Part shown: in pieces, positions 1-10,165 of the stretch
Position numbering within the stretch: position 1 is the first letter of the stretch
How the letters are laid out: each line of letters begins with the position of its first letter
Notes under the pieces: model-generated
The model's input: the letters and a program-made list of their open reading frames with translations, nothing else
What the model was told of the DNA's origin: nothing
Database searches by the model: none
Translations under genes and position numbers: made by a program
Source of the DNA: Boothiomyces macroporosus
Lineage: Eukaryota > Chytridiomycota > Chytridiomycetes > Rhizophydiales > Terramycetaceae
NCBI GenBank assembly: GCA_027604185.1
Contig: JADGKB010000141.1
Location: 1-30,719, forward strand
Direction: 5' to 3'
DNA: 30,719 nucleotides

Positions 1-480
1 TCTTCGACTACTTCAGTTGCTTGAGTTTCTTCAACAACTTCAGTTGCTTGTACTTCGACTACTTCAGTTGCTTGAGTTTCTTCGACTACTTCAGTCACTT
101 GAGCTTCTTCAACAACTTCAGTGACTTGAGCATCTTCGACAACTTCAGTTACTACTTGAGTTTCTTCGACAACTTCAGTTACTACTTGAGTTTCTTCGAC
201 AACTTCAGCTACTTGGGTTTCTTCGACTACTTCAGTTGCTTGAGTTTCTTCAACTACTTCAGTTACTACTTGGGTTTCTTCGACTACTTCAGTTGCTTGT
301 ACTTCTTCCATAACTTCAGTGACTTGAGTTTCTTCGACTACTTCAGTAGCTTGAACTTCCACTACTTCAGTTGCTTGTACTTCCACTACTTCAGTAACTA
401 CTTGAGCTTCTTCTACAACTTCAGTTGCTTGAGTTTCTTCAACTACTTCAGTAGTCTGAGCTTCTTCAACTATCACAGCT
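1..480 (-). repeat. Coding tandem repeat, TEVVEETQ-type units
   Basis: On the minus strand this stretch encodes about 18 head-to-tail units of 8-10 residues with consensus T-E-V-V-E-E-T-Q followed by A, V or VV. It is the tail of the CAP-Gly protein. Unit length varies (24, 27 or 30 nt) but always in whole codons, so the frame is never broken, and synonymous positions differ between copies (GTA/GTC/GTT, ACT/ACC). The array is still running at base 1. The opposite strand is open by mirror effect only. Confidence 0.9.
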
Positions 481-3400
481 TCAATATCCCCAGCTAGTTG
501 GACTTCAAAAGTTTCTGTTGTTTGCAACTCTACTTTTTCATTTGTTTTTTCAACTTCAATAGTTGTGTTTTCTTTAGCAGCATCAGCTGAGATAGAGTCT
601 TCTATAGTGTTAGTGATTGCAACAACTTCAGTTGTCTCTTTAACCTGATTTTCTACCTCAGTTGCAATTGCTTCTACTTGAACAGATTGACTTTCTTCTA
701 CAGCCTCCGAGACAGATTCTTCAACTGCTTGAGAAACTGGTGAAGCTTCTTCGATTTCGTCAGCCTTACCAGAGACTTCTTTATTTTCTTCAACTGTAAC
801 GGTTTCTTCAACAACAATATCCCTGGTGATTACCGATTCTACTTCATCATTGGACTTTTCATTTACAATGTCAGCTTGATTGATTTCTTCAGTAACCGCT
901 GTGATTTCCACCTTTGTCTTTTCTACAGAATCACTCTTTAATGTCTCCACTACAGTTAATAAAATTTACAATCTGCAACAGCCACCTCCAATGCTTGGGT
1001 AGTTAAGCTTTCGGCAAGAGTGTCAGCAGCAACATCAGTATTCACCAAAGTGTCATCAACAATCTTATTCTCAGAGGCAACTAGCGTTAATCTTTGCCTA
1101 CTTTCAATGCTAGATTCCGCCAAGACCGGAGTTGGAGCCTCTCTTGCGATTTCTTTAGCTATGTTAATACGTGACCTACTTTCTTGCAAAATATCAGAGG
1201 ATTCATCCAATTCAGCAGCAGAAACAAATTCGTCAGTTGAAATGTTGTTGCTTTGATCTACAGTGGTTGAATTCTTGTAATAAGATTCTAAATCATTGAA
1301 TTTTTCCGTCATCAATACAGACATGTGTTCAACCTTTTCGAAAACGGAATTGATTACATCCCCTTGGGTATGGACTAATTTGGTCAATTCATCACATGCC
1401 TGACCCCCATTTTCGTCAACAAGAGATTTGAGAAGTTCAATTGTGCTTAAAATCTTTGTTTTAAGCGCAACCAATTCATCTTGCTTTTGGTTAAAATCTT
1501 GCTCGAGCTCATTAACAGCCTCCAAGAAAGCTTCATCAATAATGACTGATTCATTAGCAGTTTGTAGATTAACAATTTCTGCACGTGCATCATCTAATTG
1601 ATTTTTGGTATCATTCAACTTGGATAAAACTTGCAAGAGCTTTTCCTGAAGCTCGGCAACTTCTGCTGGTGGTGCTTTTTCCAAAACTTCTTTGGCATTG
1701 TTTCTTTCAAGTTCTTTTTGTAAAAGCTCGACAGTAACTCTTTGTTCTTCCATGATGGATTTGAGAGAGTTGATTTGTTCTTCTTGGCTATTGAATCCTT
1801 TCAATGTGTCATCAAGATCATTGTTGAGCTCCTTTTGGCTTTCCAAAATTGCTTTTATTTCTTCATTCTTTTGGAATTCGATAGTTTGAATCAATTCATC
1901 CTTTTCCAAAATAGTGATTTGTGCTTGATCCAAGTCAGATTTCAGGGATTCTACTAATTCCTTCAAATCAGCAACTTCAGTGGAAGATTGAAGCGAAAAG
2001 ATTAAATCAGCTTGTTGATCTGACTTTGCAAGTGTGTCGGCAAGAGATTCTTTAAGGGAAGATATAACATCGCGGTTTTCTTCTAATTCATGAGATAATA
2101 CTTGCAACTGTTCCTTCAAGGTTTCCACTTCTGTGCCTTCTACCTTTTTGGTCATTTCCGTCTGAAGCAATTCGTTTGAAACTGCTAATTTCGCAGTAAC
2201 TGTTTCAACTGCTTCTTTCAAGTCATTCACTTGTTGGTGCAAAGTTTCGATTTGAATAGAACAGCCCTGATGTTCATTGTAAATTTGATCATGGGCTTCT
2301 AATCCGGCAGCCAGCCTTTTAGAAAGAGCCAGGATTTCTTCTTCCTTGTCGTGTACCAAGGTTTTGAATTCAGCCAATTCGTTCACGACTGCCAAATTCT
2401 TTTCCATCAAAATCTGTACTTGGGAAGGTTCATCTAATCGCTCTTTCAATGTATGAGATTCTTCTTCATACTTTGACAATTTAATAATCAAAGCAGAAGC
2501 GTTTTCCGATAGTTTTTGATTTTCATTTTCTAATTCTGTTATTTTGTTTTCCAATAATTTATTTTCGTTGTTTCCATCAACAACCTTGTTATTTACAGAA
2601 CTCAATTCTGACTTTACTAAGTCCAGGTCAGAAGAGAGTTTTTCATTCTCAGTTTTTGCTTGTTCAATTTCGTAATCTTTTTCTTTTATAATATTTTGTA
2701 ACTCTGCAATTTGAATATTCAACGCATCAATTTCATTCTTTGCTTGTTGTAATTCCGCTACTAGATCAACTAGGGTTTGTGATTGTTGTAAATCTTTTGA
2801 TTGGTAGCGTTCAATGTTTGCCAACGCGTCTTGGTATCGCAAATTGGCAGTGAACAAGTCCTTATTGGCTTGTTCCAACTTTGCTTCAGCAGCAGCCAAC
2901 TGCTCCCCTAATCTTTCTTGCCCAGCCGTTGCTTCAATCAAGTTTTCAATTTTTTCAATAGACATCTTTAATTTTTCATCGGTTTCCTTTGATGTCTTTT
3001 GGGACTCTGCCAAATCTTGTTGCAACTTTTTGATTAATGATTCTGAAGCTTCAAATTGAGATACAGATTGATTTTTGGTTTCTGTCAACTGGGATTCAAG
3101 CTCTTTGATCTTTTCTTGGGCTTCCTTATCCAAACTCTTTGCTTTTTCAGACTTGGTAGTTTCTGTCGCTTTTGAGGTCTTTTTCTCTCCATCAACAGCC
3201 TTTGGTTTGGCTAATACAATTTTCTTGCTAAGAGGTGCTTTCTTTGTTGGAGTAGGAGAGCGACCAGGCTTCTTTGCGTCGTCTAGTGGTTGCACTTTCG
3301 AAGCGAGTACAAATACACCTAAAATTAGAATCTGAACGAAAAGTGCTTGAATGCAGCTTTAGAACTTACCAGTATTTGGTGCACACTTGAAATAGCTGAC

Positions 3401-3608
3401 ATCTTGGACAGACCCGTCGTTCTTTCCTGTCCCTTCTTCATTCAATACGATTCCTGGACATCAGCGTTAATCTTACCAGCCCATTCGCCTTTTGCGAATT
3501 CAACAGCCCCCAAATATTCTAATGTTCCATAGTAGGTTCTCTAGCATTAATATAGCTTACATCAGCACCTTGTGCTTGAACCTGGGTTCCTAATTTCAAA
3601 TTATTCAT
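1..3608 (-). CDS. CAP-Gly domain, long coiled-coil microtubule plus-end protein (CLIP/p150Glued-like), 3' end outside window
   Basis: Probable microtubule plus-end or dynactin-type protein. Coding exons on the minus strand: 3608-3561, 3540-3477, 3453-3370, 3318-970, 949-1 (open at the window edge, about 1,164 residues so far). The CAP-Gly domain (about residues 5-70) is assembled from the first four exons. It shows YYGTLEYLG, FAKGEWAGI, the tubulin/EEY-binding GKNDGS motif, YFKC and GVFV, and the reading is continuous only when introns of 20, 23 and 51 nt are removed. Residues about 85-850 are a heptad-rich coiled coil dominated by E, K, Q and L. After a 20-nt intron (969-950) an acidic tail ends in many copies of a TEVVEETQ-like unit. 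CLIP-170, Bik1 and p150Glued all put CAP-Gly near the N terminus before coiled coil; I cannot choose between them because the C terminus is missing. The ATG at 3608 is the first that leads into the CAP-Gly frame. Confidence 0.9.
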
Positions 3609-4559
3609 AAGGTATGTTTGGTTTGTCCCTGCTTTTATTCAATGTGGCTTTTCGTGGGACTTTCCTCGTTATGGTGTAAAACACTGATGTTGCTAATTAA
3701 ACCAGGCGTAATTCTGCCACTTCATTTATTCATTTCTGGTAATTCCTCGTACAAAGAGCAAATGCAATTCAATGTAAAAGTAAATGAGTAATTCAACTTT
3801 GAATGCGAGATGACATTGGCGTTCTTTGCGGCAAGTGACCAGCCGTTTATGAAAAACGCCTAATGAAAACCTCGTCTTTTGATAATGTGCAAGTGAGCAG
3901 AAAGATAAATATGAACTATCGTCTTAATGTAGCTGATTTAGGAAATGCGCGCATCTTTTGTCATTGTAGTTATTCGCGTAAATTGATGGTCGGTTACGCC
4001 TCACAAATATTAAAATCCATCACGTCTGATTTGGAATTTTGACACTTTTAGCGATTAGACTCAACTTATAGTCTGATATGACTATGCTTTTTCCCATTGA
4101 ATTGGGTATTCTTTGTTCCAGCAACAAGCAGTTACTAAAAGTGGTGATTGACATACATTGGAGAGAAATTGTGAAGCATTGACCAGCTTGGTATCCATAA
4201 ATCACCAAAGGAAACTAACGATCCTCAAATGCAACAACACTATCCCTCTAGCAGGAATGCAACAAAAACCCTCTCCAGTTCCTCATTAACAAAAACCCTC
4301 TCCAGTTTATCCACAGATCCCAAAGGGTGACTCATTCAAAGATGTGCGAAATTTTCAGGGCAGATAATACGAAACCACATTACCGCCAGACAAATTTCTG
4401 AATAGTCGCTGCCACAAGGGCGCATCTAAACTTGTAATCTACGAGACTAGCATAGTCACATTTCAATTCAAAGAAAGAATAGAATGCCGGCTTATTGCGC
4501 TCGTGTTGAATGTATTCGTAATAATATATTGATCCGATTTGCTATAACTTTATTACAAC
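3609..4559. other. Intergenic stretch without a supportable gene
   Basis: About 950 bp between the start of the CAP-Gly gene and the end of RPS27, both on the minus strand. It should hold the promoter of the CAP-Gly gene. Only short open frames are present (for example a 59-codon frame at 3863-4042 on the plus strand and one at 4020-4208 on the minus strand). They overlap each other and match no family I know. A short direct repeat lies at 4261-4307. I see no tRNA or known structured RNA. Confidence 0.5.
4261..4307. repeat. Two exact 20-bp direct repeats, period 27 bp
   Basis: The 20-bp segment at 4261-4280 recurs exactly at 4288-4307, with 7 bp between the copies. It lies in otherwise unassigned sequence downstream of RPS27. 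A related shorter stretch is not evident elsewhere in the window. Function is unknown; it may be a recent local duplication. Confidence 0.8.
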
Positions 4560-4857
4560 TTAAGCTGCCTTTTTTCTGAATGAACATCCTTCTAACATTA
4601 AAACAAATTACCAGTGAGTCTTGCTTTTCCTCCAGTTGGTTGGCAGAGAACAGTGGTGCATCCGTTACATAAAACAACAGTTTGAGCATGGGAAAAGACA
4701 GTTGTAATTTGGAAACATCCAGAACATTTTACGTCCATGAAGTAAGAGTTTGGTGATTGAACTAGTCTTTTAAGTTTGTGGTGAGAACGTTCAGTTGATT
4801 CAAGTGGGTTTAAAAGGTCAACGGCCAACTAGAGTTATTTGCCATACTTACAGTCAT
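4560..4857 (-). CDS. RPS27: Ribosomal protein eS27 (RPS27), 40S subunit
   Basis: Small-subunit ribosomal protein. Exons on the minus strand: 4857-4852, 4828-4612, 4591-4560, giving 84 residues, the same length as human RPS27. The nearly invariant core [15 protein letters not shown] is followed by a C4 zinc finger (C-x2-C, 14 residues, C-x2-C), then [12 protein letters not shown] and, after a 20-nt intron, [10 protein letters not shown]. The first coding exon is only 6 nt (Met-Thr) before a 23-nt intron. An intron right behind the start codon is common in ribosomal protein genes of intron-poor fungi. Without both introns the frame lacks a start Met and ends wrongly. It shares a short divergent promoter with YAE1. 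Confidence 0.97.
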
Positions 4858-4984
4858 TTTGAAAGGTAGAAATTTCTACTTGCAATTTTACTTTTTTTCG
4901 ATCGGAGAAAAAAAACCAGCCAATGAAATGGTCCGTGTCACATGACTCACTAGTTTATTCCAGACTGTAAAATCGAGTATTGAA
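4858..4984. promoter_or_regulatory. Divergent promoter of RPS27 (-) and YAE1 (+)
   Basis: Only 127 bp separate the two start codons, so one region must drive both genes. It contains a CCAAT pentamer at 4920-4924, a TGACTCA element (the AP-1/Gcn4-type core) at 4943-4949, and A- and T-runs at about 4892-4917. Use of these sites is inferred from known fungal regulators; the pairing of a ribosomal protein with a ribosome-linked Fe-S maturation factor makes co-regulation plausible. Confidence 0.5.
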
Positions 4985-5413
4985 ATGAGCGATATATGGG
5001 AAGATGAGGACTCTGATTACGAGCGCAAAATGGCAGACAGGGAATGGAATAGATTACAAGATCAGCATGGAGTAATCGGATATACCGAAGGAGTAGAAGA
5101 AGCGAAAGAGCAACATTTGCAAGTAGGATTTGATGATGGCTATTCCATCGGTGCAAGCATTGGTTTACAAGTGGGTAGAATGCAATTCAAGTTGGAATCT
5201 TTGCTCGCCGAATTGAAATCCAAGCAAGAAGACAAATCGACGGAACAGGAGACCAAACGCCTTCAGGAGCTTTACACCAAACTAAAGAATCTAAAGTATG
5301 ACCAGATATTTACCAAAGAATGGTTTAAAAATGGCCATGAGAACCCAGCAGAATTGGAGTGTATAGTCAATGAATATAATAACTTGACAAAAAATAAACT
5401 TTTTAATCCATAA
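4985..5413 (+). CDS. YAE1: Yae1-like protein, adaptor for Fe-S cluster insertion into Rli1/ABCE1
   Basis: Intronless, 142 residues. Residues about 29-66 carry the Yae1 N-terminal signature of glycines spaced four apart (GYTEGVEEAK, GFDDGYSIGASIGLQVGRMQ), the 'deca-GX3' pattern that defines the Yae1/Lto1 family. The N terminus is acidic with the W-x-D/E start typical of Yae1, and the C terminus is a charged helix. In yeast, Yae1 with Lto1 brings the cytosolic Fe-S machinery to the ribosome-recycling ATPase Rli1. The start at 4985 is the first ATG after the shared promoter. The gene converges on the RhoGEF gene, with 76 bp between the stops. Confidence 0.85.
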   Translation: MSDIWEDEDSDYERKMADREWNRLQDQHGVIGYTEGVEEAKEQHLQVGFDDGYSIGASIGLQVGRMQFKLESLLAELKSKQEDKSTEQETKRLQELYTKLKNLKYDQIFTKEWFKNGHENPAELECIVNEYNNLTKNKLFNP

Positions 5414-5489
5414 ACCCCCATTATGGATCTAATCTTATTTAATTGACCAAATAAAAGACATTTTTAAATCCGCCAATCGAATTTCTATA

Positions 5490-8400
5490 TTATTTAAAGC
5501 CTTTCTTTAACTTGTCCATAAGATTATTGGAACTTTCTGTCAAATTAGCAGAGCTACCAGTGATATTTCTAAATGATTTGCTTAATTTTAAAAATGATTG
5601 TCTAGGAACCTGACTCAACCTATTCTTTTGCTCTTTCAAATCTTCTGGCTTGATCGGGTTGACTCCTTCTCTTGTATTTTTTCTAGATAGCGTCTCTTCT
5701 TGCTGAGGGGATTCTGTAATATCGCTGTATATCCTGTTTTTAAAGTATTGGATGATTGATGGTTGAACAGATGTTGCATCTAGAATTGGCGAGATCATTT
5801 GATACTTGGATGACTGGAATCTAACGTGTGCCATTTCCATCTCTACCAATTGCATACAGAACCTATTCCTTGCCGACTCTGCTTCTTGAAGCAGTGAATT
5901 CTTGTCAAAAGTAGAATGGGCTAAAAACGTATGTACTTCTTGTTGATAGTGGGCAATTTGGAAATATTTCTTTGATTCTATGTAAGTCTCAACGTACCAG
6001 AATCAATTTTATCTACAAAAATCGCGCCTTCTAAAGGGATTGGTTGTTTGAAAAGCATAATCATTGATTCACTCTTTTTGGATTTACGTACAATCAGAAT
6101 CAAATCATTAAACAATATTAGTGTAACATCTATAGGAGCTCCGTTCTTTGAAAGGTATTGCAGAGGTTTTTCTTGTATCAGCTCTCTTTCATCGGTTAAT
6201 AGTTTAAATTTCTAGATTAGAAACAAAGTACTTCGCAAACAACTCCAAAATTTAGATTTTCATCAATTTGCCTAATTCGTGCTTGTGCTTCCATTTTCTT
6301 GATAGTTCCGTTCACTTGTTCAATTATTTTCTCTATATCTGTAAGCAACTTTGTCAAGCTCTTGTAATTCTGTGATCCTTGGACCATGGTTGGTAATAAT
6401 CGTTTGAATAATAACGGGTATCTTGTAATTTTCTGCATTGGCTTCATTAACATGTCTGAGAATGACAATTTTCGAAGTTTAGGATTCGATTCACATTTCT
6501 GGATATTAAATTCAATGTACCTGTAGTAACTTTAGAAATAGGGGGTCTGATTTCATTTTTTCCAGGGTTCTTCTTTGCTTGTATTGATTACTTACATATT
6601 CTTTGTAACAGTGAAAGTCAGGCACCTATATTATGCACTAATTACTGCATCTTGGAAACAACTAATCAGTTGCTCCAAAGTTTTTTGATTTTCCAATATC
6701 TTATTGATCTTGTCATGCATGCTAATAATATCTGCCAAGTTGTGGAATAAATCGTTCTTAACAGTATGAGAAAGAAGCTCTGATGATTCCAATGGATCAT
6801 AGAATACTGTTTGGATGAGCTTCAAATCTTCTAAATACTTTTGGTCCAGCTCTACGATTTCGTCAATGATTTCTCTCTGTTTTTTTGTAGTTGTATCGAC
6901 TTTGTCAAGCTTGGAGTCATGATGTGCATGTGCTTTCAACAAAAACGTAGTTTCTGCGTAATCTAAATCCTCAATTTGCATTGGTCGGTCTTCGTTTTTC
7001 AGCACAACAGTTTCTACCATTACCATTATTTACCATTCTTGTCGTTCTTGTAAGTAAGTTGAAAATCTTCGGCCTTGCCATTTATATTAGATTTTTCCAG
7101 TATCATCTCGATAACCTGTACGGTGGATTTGTTTTCAGAGATATAAATTGCCTTTTTGTACTCTGATTTGGTTTCAGAGTCTACCACTATTACTTTAAGC
7201 AGCCCAGTATCCGAAAGATCGGGATTATTCAGCCCCTAATATTACGTAGTTTTTACATTCATTGAAATTGAAGCAGACAGGTTAGCCTTATTTTCCAGTG
7301 GAGCAGTAACAGGTGTTTTCAACTTTTGCAGTTGGACCATTCTCTTTTGCATTTCGTGCTTTAGAATTTCCAATCTTTTGTTGTTTCTCTCTAGTTGAGC
7401 AATAATATCCTTCTCTGCAGCACTTTTCTTGCCCTTTCTCCGATCATACTTGGCTTTAGTTAGCTTGGATAATCCTTCTTGGATTTTCAGTTCAATATCG
7501 ACTTCCCTTTGAAGCGCAGCAAGTTTTTCTTGCACTAATCTTATTCGATCAGATTCTTGGACTAGAGATTGAATGTCACCATCGTTGGATGTTTTTATAC
7601 AAGTCAGTCTGACTTGATTTCTACATGATTTGTGACAGTAGAATCCACAAGCTAGATTAGTCATTTAATACTTTCACATCGATAGATGCTGCTACTATCA
7701 TCTCCTTCGCTAATTTGGAAACAGTATTCACAATATTTAGAGCCTTCAGAAGTGTCAGGAAGAAATGTGTGGGTAGATGATGGGTCATTTGCAGTCCACA
7801 TTGCCTATGATCAATTGAAATGTTACACTAGCTGCATTTCTTAAAGTCCCCCTAGTAACAACTGATTGCGCCATAGAGTCATCAGCAAGATTTAGCGTGC
7901 TTTTTGTTGGCTGCGGTGGTTTTTTAAGTGGTTTTGGTTGACGAAGCACAATATTGTCCATATCCAAGGCAATGACTTCCAATATTCCATAGATAGCTTC
8001 ACATTTACTTACTTCTACTTGTAAAACAGTCAGCATATCAGTAACCCTTTCGATAGCTCTAGTGTATTGGATTGAAGTTAGGTTACTTGTGCCATCTATG
8101 TTAATATTTTTGTACGCAGATCGTTTCGCAAGATTTGATGGAATGCGCTGGCTTTAAATTTGGGATATTCATACACCTTATCATCATCCTTTTCAGTTTG
8201 CGGATTAAATAAACCAAGGTATGCTCTTTCCATTGATTGCATTGCCAAGTATCCCAAATCATCGAAAATTGTGATATCGGGCTGTTCGCCATTTGCTGCC
8301 AATTTATCCAGTACTTCATTTATTGTAGGCTCTACAATATCCGTCGGCCAAATCACAAAGAATGGAGATGAAGGGTGGAAATACTGTTTTCTGATTCTTC

Positions 8401-9200
8401 TAAAGGCATTCAAACGAGTAGCAGGATTGGGAAACTTGTGAAATCCATTTCTAAATTCTTGGACGTCCAACCTTAGTAGCTATGTTAATATTCATTTACG
8501 TAGAGATTCTCTTGGCCTCTCCACAGCAAGTACATTAAAAAGTACAATCTGATATTAAATATACTAACCTGGTAATTGAATGATTCCAAATTCCTGTAAA
8601 TCCCTTGATTTCGATTTCCTTTAAAAACCCTTCTTCCCCAAGTAAATTTAGACTGTCTGTACTCATCGCTCCTGGTTGGTGCGAATTGATTCTCTCCCTG
8701 GAAGATGCGCTATCGGGAGCATCTATGCTGAGTATACTCTGACTAAACTGTTTAAATTTTAAATCATTGAGATAAGAGAAGTGTATCGCGTATGATGACC
8801 TTGTTCGGACAATCCACGAAGTGGATGGTATCGTCAAATAATCAGAATTTGAAGTTTTCAATGGGGATGATACTTCTGACGTTGCTTCAGTAGATTTGGA
8901 TGTAGTAAGAATTTTGGATGGCTGGATACTAAATCTCGAGGTTGCAGTTATTTTGTCAGATTCTACGGATTGCTGAGATTGATGAATGGATACGGTAGAT
9001 CCCATTGCTGACCCCGACTCCATCTCTTTAATATTACCCATTGAATTTGATGTTTTTTGCGTCCTGGGAACTGCTTCCAGTGTTTCTCTGCTGGTCGATT
9101 CAATTAAAGGCGAAGGCGATTTCGCCAATGCATTAGTCGACTTTGCGACATTTCGTAACTGTAATAACGGCGATGCACTCCTCGCTCTATTTCTGTCCAT
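5490..9200 (-). CDS. Rho guanine-nucleotide exchange factor with RGS, C1, RA-like, DH and PH domains
   Basis: Predicted activator of a Rho-family GTPase. Exons (minus): 9200-8569, 8548-8500, 8479-8116, 8095-7827, 7804-7672, 7651-7257, 7235-7034, 7013-6646, 6625-6521, 6498-6232, 6211-5998, 5977-5490; 1,161 residues. All 11 introns are 20-22 nt and every junction keeps phase. Order: Ser-rich disordered N terminus (1-205); RGS domain (about 205-345, with FLMYLLWRGQENLYLLRLDVQ); C1 zinc domain (about 449-498: HTF...CEYC...CETC...CHKSC...C); coiled coil (about 500-600); ubiquitin/Ras-association-like fold (about 615-681); DH domain (about 715-925, with KPMQKITRYPLLFKRLL); PH domain (about 929-1040); Ser-rich tail. 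RGS-RhoGEFs couple heterotrimeric G-alpha subunits to Rho in animals; C1 suggests lipid recruitment and the RA-like domain a Ras input. The RA call is weaker than the others. The order is unlike fungal Rom2-type RhoGEFs. Confidence 0.93.
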
Positions 9201-9544
9201 TAGCTATTTTGTAAAATTGTAAACACAATGGAGCTTGACGTAAACATTATAATTCCACTTTACTAAATTCACAGCGCTGGATTATATATACCAAATATAT
9301 ATATGCGAAACTAAATTGAGACTCAGATTAAAGACCAGGGAAGGAAAAGTCAATTCACTTGTTTACGACATGATTGAACAAGACGCGGAAGCGGAGCATA
9401 ATCCCTAAATCCGCATGCATTCATTCTCTATCAGGGAGTACGAGAATATCATTTTCTATGTATTTCTCGGTTAAAAAACATTTGAATCATCACTTGCATT
9501 GTGCGGCGAACAGAAAATTTTTCTTTTTTACCAGTCATAAAAAG
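9201..9544. other. Divergent intergenic region between the RhoGEF gene and TOM20
   Basis: 344 bp between two start codons on opposite strands, so it must hold both promoters. It has an alternating TA-rich stretch at about 9283-9304 and a T-run shortly before the TOM20 start. I see no gene or RNA in it. Confidence 0.6.
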
Positions 9545-10046
9545 ATGGTTGAAGCCAAATATGTATTTGCTGGATTGCTCGTAGCAGCCGTTGGATATGG
9601 AGTCTACTTTGATTATCAAAGAAGAAACAACCCTGCGTTTAGAAAGAAGCTGGGTACGTATTGGATTAATGGTAGCAAAACAGAGAAAGGAGGCCGCTAA
9701 AATTAAACAACAGCAACCAAAAGCAGCTTCTAATTCACCATTTGCAATTCCAGAGGAACCAATTCCAACCACCAATGAAGGAAGGGAACAATATTTCATG
9801 AGAAATTTACAAGCTGGTGAACAATTATTACAGCAAGGTATTTACTAATTAATGATAGGACCTATGGCATTTGATGCTGCTGCGACTTGCTTCTACCGTG
9901 CTCTTCAGGTTTATCCAGAACCACAAAAGCTTTTGGAAGTATTAGCTCAATCCCTACCTGAAGTTATTATGAATATGATAATTCAAAAGATGGCAGATGA
10001 TGTACGTGCTGCTCAAGGGGCAAGTATTGTAGAAGAGGTCGAATAA
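9545..10046 (+). CDS. TOM20: Mitochondrial import receptor subunit TOM20
   Basis: Outer-membrane receptor for presequence-bearing proteins. Exons: 9545-9653, 9676-9837, 9859-10046; introns 22 and 21 nt; 152 residues (human TOMM20 has 145). An N-terminal membrane anchor at about residues 6-22 is followed by the family's YFDYQRRNNPAFRKKL segment, a basic/Gln-rich linker, and the receptor domain with EGREQYFMRNLQAGEQLLQQG, FYRALQVYPEPQKLLEVLAQ and SLPEVIMNMIIQKM, which align with the single TPR-like motif. The middle exon is in frame only after removing both introns. It lies 119 bp upstream of a SET/MYND gene on the same strand. Confidence 0.93.
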
Positions 10047-10165
10047 TAATACTATTTTATCTTTTTTGATTGTTTTTCAGTTGTACTAATTCTTTAGGTA
10101 ACCAGAAAGCAAGACGAATGTAAATACAAACTAATGCAGACTATAAAATTTACCCGCGCAAAGAA

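Noticed and set aside
21..497. Open frame on the plus strand rich in Phe, Ser, Tyr (158 codons)
   Set aside because: It is the antisense of the TEVVEETQ coding repeat; periodic sequence keeps several frames open at once.
956..3295. A separate 779-codon gene starting at a GTG codon and ending at 956
   Set aside because: The start is not ATG and the stop lies inside a 20-nt intron; upstream CAP-Gly exons and the downstream repeat exon join in frame.
3300..3360. A hydrophobic run (LILGVFVLAS) that looks like a signal peptide before the coiled coil
   Set aside because: It arises from reading through the 51-nt intron; with the intron removed the segment becomes the conserved GVFV end of a CAP-Gly domain.
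3863..4042. 59-codon plus-strand frame and the overlapping minus-strand frame 4020-4208
   Set aside because: No recognisable motif, no intron structure, and they contradict each other; length is within chance for this composition.
9374..9700. 108-codon plus-strand frame covering the start of TOM20
   Set aside because: It reads through the first TOM20 intron; its upstream part is promoter sequence with no family match.
9449..9799. 116-codon minus-strand frame opposite TOM20
   Set aside because: Antisense of a confidently identified gene.
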